Position numbers and translations under genes: made by a program. This document shows, piece by piece, positions 9,086 through 16,190 of a stretch of 17,500 bases of DNA (the stretch's first letter is position 1; the number at the start of each line of letters is the position of its first letter). The stretch covers positions 6,532,399 to 6,549,898 of the forward strand of contig NC_135567.1 of the NCBI RefSeq assembly GCF_964340395.1. Direction: 5' to 3'. The notes under the pieces are model-generated. The model searched no databases. It worked only from the letters and a program-made list of their open reading frames with translations, and was not told the DNA's origin. This stretch comes from Glandiceps talaboti (Eukaryota > Hemichordata > Enteropneusta > Spengelidae).

Positions 9086-9546
9086 CACAAACATGAAGTA
9101 GTGGGTTCTTGCCTGTGTCATTAATAATTTCAATACTAAACTGATAATTTACTAAAACCCCAATTTGTTCTTGTTTTATAACATACACATGTATTTAATT
9201 TTGTTCCTCACATTTTTGCTCTGTCATTTTTTAATAAGACTGTTGATATTACATTGCACCAGGCCTTGATATCATTGAGTTTAGTCCAAAATGTTGACCA
9301 ATGCTTGATTTTCATGGTATTTTACTAGTCTATACTTTAGTTTACTATTAAGTTAAATGGAAATACTCAACTGACATTTTCCTATGCCATTAAATGTTTT
9401 TGGATTTTGGCGCTATATAAACTTTGCTGATTGATTGATTGATTGATTAAAACAGATTCACATTTATTGAGCAGATTGGGTTGAAATTTGATGGTAACAT
9501 TCCTAGTACATGATTATCTCATTAGTGATATGCAAATTACAGGTGT
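8690..9546 (+). repeat. Copy 2 of the long direct duplication
   Basis: This is the partner of 1-807, with only scattered substitutions over about 800 aligned bases. It differs by lacking the extra bases seen near 57-103 of copy 1 and by carrying the 57-base insertion at 9395-9451. Similarity ends after ttacagg at about 9546, where copy 1 runs on into the composite repeat and copy 2 switches to unrelated sequence. Confidence 0.9.
9395..9451 (+). mobile_element. 5'-truncated SINE tail insertion with 6-bp target duplication
   Basis: Compared with copy 1 of the duplication, copy 2 has 57 extra bases here. They contain ttttggcgctatataaac followed by a (TGAT)n tail, a form common at the 3' end of tRNA-derived SINEs of aquatic animals. 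The insertion is bounded by ATTAAA at 9389-9394 and again at 9446-9451, while copy 1 has it once. That fits target-primed insertion of a truncated element. The SINE family is not identified. Confidence 0.75.
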
Positions 9547-10314
9547 AGCCAATGAAGCTGTTCATGCAAATAGCTGTTTATAAACGATTCTTCAATGTGC
9601 AGGCAATTTCCAAGCTTGGCCAGAGGGAGGGGAAAAATGGCCCAGTATTTCAGCGGGCAACATATATTTCAGTTGTAAGATATGGGGAAAGGGGAAGGCA
9701 GTGGACAAATTTACTATTTTTTTTTACAATATTCACAAGAGGCAAATTAATTGTGTAATATAATAATTTATGTTTGACCGCGTATGTCATCGAAACTGGT
9801 GAGGCAGTGCATTGAGATTGCAGCACAATCTAATATGTCAACTGACAACTGTCATTACGTATATATTAGAAGGAGAAACTATTTGCTATGAGTACATCAA
9901 ACAGCATCCTGAGTAAATTTAACATTGGGGCTTCAATGAATAGTGGACAGATGCCATATGTCTGGTAGAGGGTAGCGAAGAGAGAGGAAACCTTGGTGAA
10001 AATTGTGGGGAGCGGGCAGTGGGCAGGCACATCTGTTGGGAGGACAGGTTGTGTAATATCGTAGTGGGGAGGGCTGATACAAACAGCTTTCACTTTCCTC
10101 TCCAATCTTGAATCAAACGTAAAAAGTGTTTATTAGCTATGTTTTAACTTTCTGAAATAATTTCAGAACAAGTCATTGAGAATGACATAGTCCTCACTAT
10201 GATTGTGTTTTAAGGAACTGGCACTTTATGTTGTCATTTTCTTGATATCACTACTCTGATCATGCAACAACACTTGTGAACCTAAATCAAACAGACTTAG
10301 ATATGTCATGTCTG
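9547..10314. other. Unassigned stretch with a GC-richer island
   Basis: Bases about 9600-9710 and 9950-10105 are richer in G and C than the rest of the window. A 79-codon frame is open on the minus strand at 9866-10105 and a 68-codon frame on the plus strand at 9552-9758. I recognise no domain in either, and no convincing splice pair frames them. They could be a decayed exon or another dispersed repeat; I do not call a gene. Confidence 0.4.
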
Positions 10315-10375
10315 CTCGTTGGACATGGAACATGCCAACTCATGTTGTGTCTCCTCGTTGGACATGGGACATGCC
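10315..10375 (+). repeat. 39-bp duplicated motif
   Basis: The phrase ctcgttggacatgg followed by a/g-acatgcc occurs at 10315 and again at 10354, 39 bases later. The flanking gacatgg also resembles part of the 151-bp unit that begins about 80 bases further on. Confidence 0.55.
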
Positions 10376-10434
10376 TACTCTTCAAGATGACCTGATGGAA
10401 TAAACCATTCAACAATAAAGGATGGGTCGGGTAT

Positions 10435-10456
10435 GGGGGGGGGGGGGGGGGGGGGG
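10435..10456 (+). repeat. G22 homopolymer
   Basis: An uninterrupted run of 22 G residues directly abuts the first 151-bp tandem unit. Runs of this length can form G-quadruplexes and are unstable in replication and cloning, so the true length is uncertain. Confidence 0.95.
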
Positions 10457-11211
10457 CTGTTCAAGCATGTCTGAGTTATGGCTTTGGACATGGAAAATTT
10501 GCAAATAAAATGGCTGCCAGGCAGCCATATTGGATCGTATCACAACGAAAATGGATATGCACATGTATGTCATAGAACACAGTCCTAATACTAACTTTGA
10601 ATGAGATCTGTTAGAGCCTGTCTGAGTTATGGCTTTGGACATGGACAATTTGCAAATAAAATGGCTGCTAGGTGGCCATATTGGATCGTATCACGACAAC
10701 AATGTATATGCACATGTATGTCATAGAACACTGTGCTAATACCAACTTTGAATGAGATCTGTTCAAGCATATCTGAGTTATGGCTTTGGACATGGAACAT
10801 TCGCAAACAAAATGGCTGCTAAGCAGCCATATTGGATCATGACACGATGAATATGGATATGCACATGTATGTCATAAAACATTGTCCTAATACCAACTTT
10901 GAATGAGAACTGTCCAAGCATGTCTGATTTATGGCTTTGGACATGGAAAATTCACAAACATAATGGCTGCTAGGCAGCCATATTGGATCGTATCATGACA
11001 ACAATGAATATGCACATGTATTTCATAGAACACTGTCCTAATGCTAACTTTGAATGAGATCTGTTAAAGCATGTCTGAGTTATGGCTTTAGACAGGGAAA
11101 ATTTGCAAACAAAATGACTGCTAGGCGGCCATATTGGATCATATCATAAAACAAATTGACGTGCATATGTATGCCATAGAATGTTGCCCTTGTATCAAGT
11201 TTGAAAAAAAT
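10457..11211 (+). repeat. 151-bp tandem repeat, five copies
   Basis: The phrase ctgagttatggctttggaca and close variants recur at 10471, 10622, 10773, 10924 and 11075, each exactly 151 bases apart, so there is no net length change between copies. Each unit contains a short palindrome in which an atggctgc-like arm faces a gcagccat-like arm across three bases, for example 10510-10528 and 10963-10981. Both outer flanks of it read like YY1 sites (AAAATGGC and GCCATATT). The palindrome is intact in units 1, 3 and 4 and mutated in units 2 and 5. The fifth copy is the most diverged. The minus-strand frame at 10409-10648 crosses this array and the G run and is not a gene. Confidence 0.93.
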
Positions 11212-11220
11212 CAATCCATA

Positions 11221-11253
11221 AGTCCCCGTCCTGAACTTCGTCCGGCGGGGACT
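11221..11253. repeat. GC-rich 33-bp hairpin
   Basis: The arms agtccccg (11221-11228) and cggggact (11246-11253) pair perfectly around a 17-base centre that also contains gtcc/ccgg material. It stands directly after the 151-bp array in AT-rich surroundings. It resembles the terminal hairpins of some non-autonomous DNA elements, but a family is not assigned. Confidence 0.6.
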
Positions 11254-11540
11254 AAAAATGACTCATTTGCTGCACCTGAAATTACGAGTTTTTTGTCTAA
11301 AATCTATCATTCTAAAATACCTAGCAGATTGGGCAGGAATTTCATGGGGCTGCCTCTGGAGAGGTGTAGATGAAGCTGCATTCACAACATGCTGATCCCA
11401 TTAGCGATATGCAAATTAGGTCTAACCATTTTTATAAAGTGCCAATGACGTTGTACATAGCATAACTGTTGATGATACAGTTTAATTATCTGTAATGATT
11501 AACATGGTCTTCTTGCTAGACTTACATTCTTTGAAGATTT
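11254..11540. repeat. Inverted fragment of the composite repeat plus spacer
   Basis: Bases about 11325-11418 carry gcagattgggcaggaatttc and gatatgcaaatta, matching 734-806 and the reverse complement of the tandem core units. The 79-codon plus frame over this stretch has no recognisable motif. The remainder to 11540 is AT-rich with nothing identified. Confidence 0.55.
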
Positions 11541-11860
11541 ATTCCCATGCCTTCCCATCCATGGTGTTAATGTTATACCTGCTATATACACCATCATTTA
11601 AATGTTACTATGGGCACTATCTTGTTTCTCGGCATACAATTTCGCAATGCTCATTTACCTTCCCATCACCAGTGTTATTTTGGCATTATATGTCATTGTT
11701 TACTCATTCCTATGGGCGTGGTCTTGTTGCTAAGGGCATTTACATATTCTACAATAATGTATATTCACTTGCCTACTCATCCTTGTTATAATTGTCAAGG
11801 AACCTATCATTTGACTGTTGCTTAGGGTGTGGTCATGGTTGCTAGGGCCAATGACATATT
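11540..11860 (+). repeat. Degenerate tandem repeat of about 110 bp, three copies
   Basis: Three diverged copies of a motif like tatgggcgtggtcttgttgc, followed by taaggg, lie near 11607, 11710 and 11822. Each is preceded by a cttcccatc- or ctcatcc-like segment, giving a period of roughly 105 to 112 bases. The same motif is present at 812-842, and in reverse orientation near 13010 and 13120. The overlapping plus frames of 98 and 71 codons are not conserved between copies, so I do not call them genes. Confidence 0.65.
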
Positions 11861-11988
11861 AAGTATGATACATTCACAATTTGCAGATTAACAGTAACAC
11901 TTTCAGAATCATAACCAAATTTCATCTCTAGTAGTTTGAGAGGTAAAGTTCAATACCAAAATCACTGCATCATCTACAAGACAGACAT

Positions 11989-11993
<5 letters not shown>

Positions 11994-12023
<30 letters not shown>

Positions 12024-12024
12024 G
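11994..12024. repeat. (CAGA)n microsatellite
   Basis: About eight CAGA units follow a degenerate copy of the composite-repeat core. They precede caaaatgtagttcagtgttc, a diverged form of the element terminus seen at 1510-1535. This is a further, more decayed member of the same family. Confidence 0.9.
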
Positions 12025-12229
12025 GCATTTTACATTGAACCAAAATGTAGTTCAGTGTTCAAGTTAGGTAGGCACGGTTTCGAATTCCAAGCAACATCAT
12101 GGAGAGATTAATTCTAGTACCATTCACACACAATTGTTACATTGTGTTAAGTAACCCATACAAAATTTTAATAGTTTAATTGGATCAATAAAACAATAAT
12201 CTATGTATACTCTTTTTGCCTGACTGGCA

Positions 12230-12791
12230 TTTCAACTAAAAAAACAAGTTTTTTTAGCCCTAATTTCCACATTTCTAAAGAGATCATCATGATTGTAATT
12301 AATATCACCTGATCTGTACATCCCCAGAAACATCCTATTTCAGCGAAATCAACCGAAGTACTTTTGGAATTATAGACTTTTGACTAACCTTAATTTGCAT
12401 ATCACTGATGGGATCATCATGTCATGAACAAATCTAAATTTACACCCACTACATAACGTTCCCACCAAATTTCAGGCCAAGCTGCCCAGTAGTTTTGGAG
12501 TTTAAGTCTTTGGACTAAAAATCACATTTTTTCACTTAAAATGCACATCTCTGATGCAATCATTTTCATTTGAACAATTTTCCATCTAGACACAACAAGT
12601 AATGTCCCCGCCAAATACCAAACAAATCAGTCTGGCGGTTTTTTACTTTAAATCATTTACACACACACATACACACACATACACACGCGCGAGCGCGCAC
12701 GTGCGCACACACACAAACACACACACACATACACACGCATTTCTCGATGACTCTAGCACCAATTAACCTAGTTCAGTTGTGCTAATAAAAT
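12230..12791 (+). mobile_element. Second composite repeat (tandem core, CA tract, terminus)
   Basis: The order of parts matches 900-1535. Core phrases equivalent to tttcag of the unit fall at 12338, 12470 and 12615, spaced 132 and 145. They are accompanied by taatttgcatatcactgatg, by gtagttttggagtttaagtc, and by a gcggttttttactttaa segment just before the microsatellite. The terminus gttcagttgtgctaataaaa ends at about 12791. Here the microsatellite is a CA/CG tract in place of CAGA. Two copies sharing the same end make a defined element likely, but no coding capacity is seen. Confidence 0.65.
12659..12740. repeat. CA/CG alternating tract, Z-DNA prone
   Basis: Alternating purine-pyrimidine sequence runs for about 80 bases with few breaks. 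Its centre at 12685-12708 switches from CA to CG steps and contains the perfect palindrome gcgcacgtgcgc. CG and CA alternation is the classic sequence class for Z-DNA. Confidence 0.9.
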
Positions 12792-12794
12792 TTT

Positions 12795-13175
12795 GTATCT
12801 TTAAACTGCATGGTGAATGGAGTTAAAATTTAGTAGGGATGGTTTCTGGAGGTGTTATTCTGCAGGTGTTGTTGAAAACATTTTGACACAATTGGTTCTA
12901 GCAATCATGTCCACGGCCTTAGCTATACAGTGATGCATATTACAAAGACAACAACAGGTATAGGTAAGTAAGTGAATACGGATTCAAAAATACGTATGCA
13001 AATATGCCTACCAACAGGACCACGCCCATATCAATGGCTGAATGGTGTTTTTTATTGCAAATATTAAAACTGGAAAGGGTAGGCAAATTAATCAATATTC
13101 AAAAATGTATGCAAATGTGCCTAGCAACAAGGCCACAGCGACACCAACAGCCAACTATTAGTTGTGCTACAATGC
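12795..13175 (-). repeat. Inverted copies of the composite-repeat head and 110-bp motif
   Basis: The reverse complement of 12810-12910 aligns with 825-925, including ccaattntgtcaaa, tctgcagaataacac and the following aagtttcag-like phrase. Further on, catatgcctaccaacagg (near 13003) and tgtgcctagcaacaaggcc (near 13116) are reverse-strand versions of the motif at 11540-11860, about 112 bases apart. With the forward copies at 11320-12791, this gives a 1.8-kb cluster with broad inverted symmetry. Confidence 0.65.
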
Positions 13176-13687
13176 CATTGGCGGTATTTTTATTTTTCGA
13201 AATGCTTGAGAAGATAAATAAATTAAACAAGTTGAACATTGTTATTTTTCTAATATACTATCACTGTCAAATCTAAAGTAACACATTTATATTTAAATGA
13301 TTGCAGTGATGCATTTTTCACTTCTATTGGTATATAATGGAGTATTAAATGATCTCAGGAGAACTGTTTATGTGATTTATTACTATTGTACTAGACATGT
13401 ATCACAAGACAGATATGCTTAAGAACAGTCACCACCACAAACACAATGGACAATATATTGGAGACCTGCTTTCAGACATGCATGCATGACTGTGCATTGT
13501 CCACGACATCCCTTCCTACAATCACAACATCACAAAATGTTGCTGTCATGTTTTAGAAGCCTCTGGTAGAAATGTCCAACACATATCCCATCAACACTTC
13601 TCATTTTACTTCCATCCTTATTCGCTCTTGATCTTCTACCATCATCTGGACACAACAATGACCAGAGTGGTAAAGATCTCTGTCTCT
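13176..13687. other. Spacer, no gene seen
   Basis: The sequence is unremarkable and AT-rich, with no open frame that shows a motif. The 90-codon plus frame ending at 13276 starts inside the inverted repeats and is not supported. Confidence 0.6.
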
Positions 13688-13695
13688 GTCAGTCA

Positions 13696-13735
<40 letters not shown>

Positions 13736-13752
13736 GATCTCTCTCTGATATA
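13688..13752. repeat. (TCTG)n microsatellite with TCTC/TA flank
   Basis: About nine to ten TCTG units run from about 13694 to 13732, followed by TCTC and then a TATATA segment. This is the reverse complement of the CAGA repeats elsewhere in the window and may mark a further, inverted member of that family. An ATTTGCAT octamer follows at 13779. Confidence 0.93.
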
Positions 13753-13819
13753 TATACATGACTCTGTATAAATACTCCATTTGCATACTTTATAAGGGAG
13801 CCATCAGTAATTATGAGGG

Positions 13820-13905
13820 AGGGGGGATTTAGGGTATGTCTGAGCTGTAAAATGTGACCCTCCCCCCAATCCCAAGTTCTAAAATGTGACCCTCCCCCAT
13901 CTCAA
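13820..13905. repeat. Short G/C-run repeat (aaaatgtgaccctccccc twice)
   Basis: The phrase taaaatgtgaccctccccc occurs twice, near 13848 and 13879, and is preceded at 13818 by the G-rich run gagggaggggggatt. The opposed G-rich and C-rich runs can pair, so this may be an end fragment of a dispersed element. The family is not identified. Confidence 0.6.
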
Positions 13906-14006
13906 AATGACAAATTCACTGATAGATGGATGGATGGTAATTATGTGGACAGATTAAAGGGACAGTAGCTGTAACTTTTGATGATTTTTTCAGTATGTTT
14001 TGTTCT

Positions 14007-14265
14007 GTGTATCAACTACAGTTTTTAGTTTCTTGTTCTACTCCATAAGGCACATTGAAACACTCCTGTGTAAATGCTTGTAAACACAGTCTGTATATGT
14101 ACACACTGCATTATTATTTTTGAAAAGTGAATTTTAGTCTGAACCAAAATTATCAACAATAACAGTGCACTTTACACATACACAGGCTGTGTTGACAAGC
14201 CAAATACAGGGTATCAACATGTTTTAAGGAGTAGAACAAGAAACTGCACTTGACACACATATTAC
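14007..14265. mobile_element. Foldback element with arms of about 110 bp
   Basis: The 18 bases agtttcttgttctactcc at 14027-14044 are repeated perfectly in reverse complement at 14228-14245. Inside, cttgtaaacacagtctgtat from 14077 pairs imperfectly with the reverse complement of cacaggctgtgttgacaag, which ends at 14199. The central cactgcattatt likewise faces aataacagtgc. The short loop lies around 14125-14150. It has the shape of a MITE or foldback element without coding capacity and sits about 200 bases upstream of the integrase relic. Confidence 0.75.
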
Positions 14266-14479
14266 CTGTGAAATTCTAAAACATGTTGAGTACTGTTTAT
14301 TACCGTTTTTAACGGTAATTCCAGTGAAAATAAAATATTCTTCACTATTTTCTGCTCAATGGACATTCTCATGAAGCAAGATATTATGAAGCCAATGACT
14401 GGTTTCAGCATGTATGTGATACAGGTCAATCTTTGCATATGTGGCTCATATGCACATTTTGCGGTTATATGACAATGTA
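14266..14479. other. Spacer between the foldback and the integrase relic
   Basis: A tight inverted repeat, ttaccgtt (14300-14307) and aacggtaa (14311-14318) with a three-base loop, is the only clear structure. Decayed pol sequence upstream of the zinc-binding region may extend into this stretch, but I cannot align it with confidence. The long minus-strand frame over 14262-14717 is antisense to the relic. Confidence 0.5.
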
Positions 14480-15465
14480 TAATGTATTTTAAAACAATGA
14501 GCAATGCTGATATAACGAAATATATCACATCATGTGAAACTTGCTGAACAAATGAATCCAGCCAGTGCAAGGAAACAATGATGAACCACACAGACCATGG
14601 CAAAAGGTAGCATCCGATTTGTTTACCTATGATAATCGAGACTACTTGGTAACTGTTGATTACTATATTATAGCAACTTTTATGAACTGGATAAACTTCC
14701 AGACACCAAATCTTCAACAGTTATAAGGAAAACAAAACAGCCCTTTGCCCGATATGGAATCCCAGAAGAGTTAGTTTCCGACAATGGACCACAATACATC
14801 TCTACTGAGTTTGCAACATTCTCAAAAGTATGGGACTTTGAATATCTTACTATCAGCCCATACAATAGCAAGGCAAATGGTAAAGTTGAAGCAGCTGTCA
14901 AGATAGCCAAACAACTCCTGAGGAAGTGTAAGAAATCCAACAGTAACATTCACCTCACACTACTGTATCAACGCAACAAAGAAGCTCAAATCAAGCACAA
15001 CACCTAATGAACCATAGGACTAGAACACAAGCAGTATACTATGACAGAAACTTAGATGATCTCCCAGTGTTAGAAGAAGGTGATGTGGTTAGAATGAAAC
15101 CGTTCATTCTAGGAAAAAAGAAATGGCCAAAAGCCATTGTCACACAGCGTTTGGATGAAAGATCTTAAGAAGTTGAGTCATCCAACACAACTTATCGACG
15201 TAGCAGAGTACACCTCAAGAAAATAATGGAACCAGCAGATTCTAAAGACTTGGGAGAAACAAACATGACATCTCATACTCCCAATATCATCAAACCACCA
15301 CTGTCTACAAGGAGTAATTCTGAACGGTCCAACCGACCTGATGTCAAGGAAGCAACGTCATTATCACCTAAACCAATAGTTGCTACATCACCCAAGTCAC
15401 CAATGAAATCCAGAAGTGGCCATGTAATATAACCACCATCCTACTGGAAAGACTATGCAACTTAA
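14480..15465 (+). pseudogene. pol: Ty3/gypsy retrotransposon integrase relic (3' end of pol)
   Basis: The plus strand encodes the C-terminal part of a Ty3/gypsy polyprotein, spread over three frames. A CETC zinc-binding pair (14533-14544) is followed by a stop at 14545. The catalytic core starts with RPWQKVASDLF (first Asp codon 14616). It shifts frame at a five-base insertion near 14667-14671 and continues with RYGIPEELVSDNGPQ (second Asp 14780) and NGKVEAAVK (Glu 14888). The spacing Asp to Glu is 35 residues, as expected for a D,D35E integrase. The frame ends at a stop at 15005. A third frame from about 15016 encodes YYDRNLDDLPVLEEGDVVRM and YRRSRVHLKK, typical of the C-terminal domain, with stops at 15166 and 15430 and the closing PPSYWKDYAT at 15433-15462. 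A segment between the core and C-terminal parts is missing. No reverse transcriptase, RNase H, LTR or primer site was recognised, so the copy is dead. Confidence 0.92.
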
Positions 15466-15509
15466 GAATACTCAACTATGTGCTATATTGTGTTCTACAC
15501 AGTTCTAGG

Positions 15510-15576
15510 ACAAATGCCCCCAGACAAATGCCCCCATAGGACAAATGCCCCGGACCTATCCCCCCCCCCCCCCCCC
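15510..15576 (+). repeat. Three GACAAATGCCCC repeats ending in a C17 run
   Basis: The phrase gacaaatgcccc occurs three times between 15511 and 15552 with short variable spacers. It is followed by tat and a run of 17 C residues at 15560-15576. This stands about 45 bases beyond the end of the integrase relic. It could be part of the terminal region of that or another element, but I see no matching copy in the window. Confidence 0.8.
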
Positions 15577-16190
15577 GGTAAACTGTCATTGCCTATGAAT
15601 AGAGATTAAAAAAATCCAGATTTTGGGATTACACTTAAAATATGGTTTTTATCACTTTTATTGTATAACGGATAAATAGACTGCAGATGTTCAAAAAATG
15701 TTGAATTCGACCAAATAAAGCATGCTTTGATTTTATCACTTTTTATTGTATTATTACCAAAAGCGTGCTTATAAAGTGATTTCGGGTGGTGTACTTATGT
15801 TAAAAATGACTTAACTCAAACACAGTCATTGTTATATACACATACACATTTTATTTCGGACATTAGACTGACATTGTGATGACAATAAAGACAAATACAA
15901 ACAACAAAGTGCGATAAACATGGGATTTGATTTTTAAGTAAGGCAGTTAATAGAAATTACTTATGAGTAGAACTCCAGAATCTTATTGCATAAATACTAA
16001 ATATTACTATAATATTGAAAATTGGAGGTTGTGGACTTATTCCCCTAAAAATGCCAAGGACATGACAATTCTCGAAATCGGCAACAATTTGTGTAGAACT
16101 CTGGAATCTGATTGCATATAAATACTAAGTGATAAAACCATATTTTTCATTTTAAATACACCGCCTGAAATCACATCTTTCAATCGCACT
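15577..16190. repeat. Mixed direct and inverted repeats, unassigned element
   Basis: Bases 15773-15808 (aaagtgatttcgggtggtgt and onward) match the reverse complement of 16148-16180. The segment atatggtttttatcactt near 15640 matches the reverse complement of 16126-16145. A direct repeat of about 40 bases, gtagaactccagaatcttat, lies at about 15966 and again, diverged, at 16093. These relations suggest a decayed foldback element of about 550 bases. No gene is seen. Confidence 0.55.

Noticed and set aside
10409-10648. 79-codon minus-strand frame
   Set aside because: It runs over the 151-bp repeats and the G22 run (its proline run is the homopolymer).
11495-11825. Two overlapping plus frames as membrane proteins
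   Set aside because: The hydrophobic look comes from AT-rich degenerate 110-bp repeats, and the frames are not kept between repeat copies.
13601-13786. 61-codon minus frame
   Set aside because: Mostly translation of the TCTG microsatellite.
14262-14949. Minus-strand frames of 151 and 89 codons
   Set aside because: They are antisense to the Ty3/gypsy integrase relic, whose plus-strand motifs are unmistakable.
15226-15432. 68-codon plus frame as a separate small gene
   Set aside because: It is the C-terminal tail of the pol relic, between the internal stops at 15166 and 15430.
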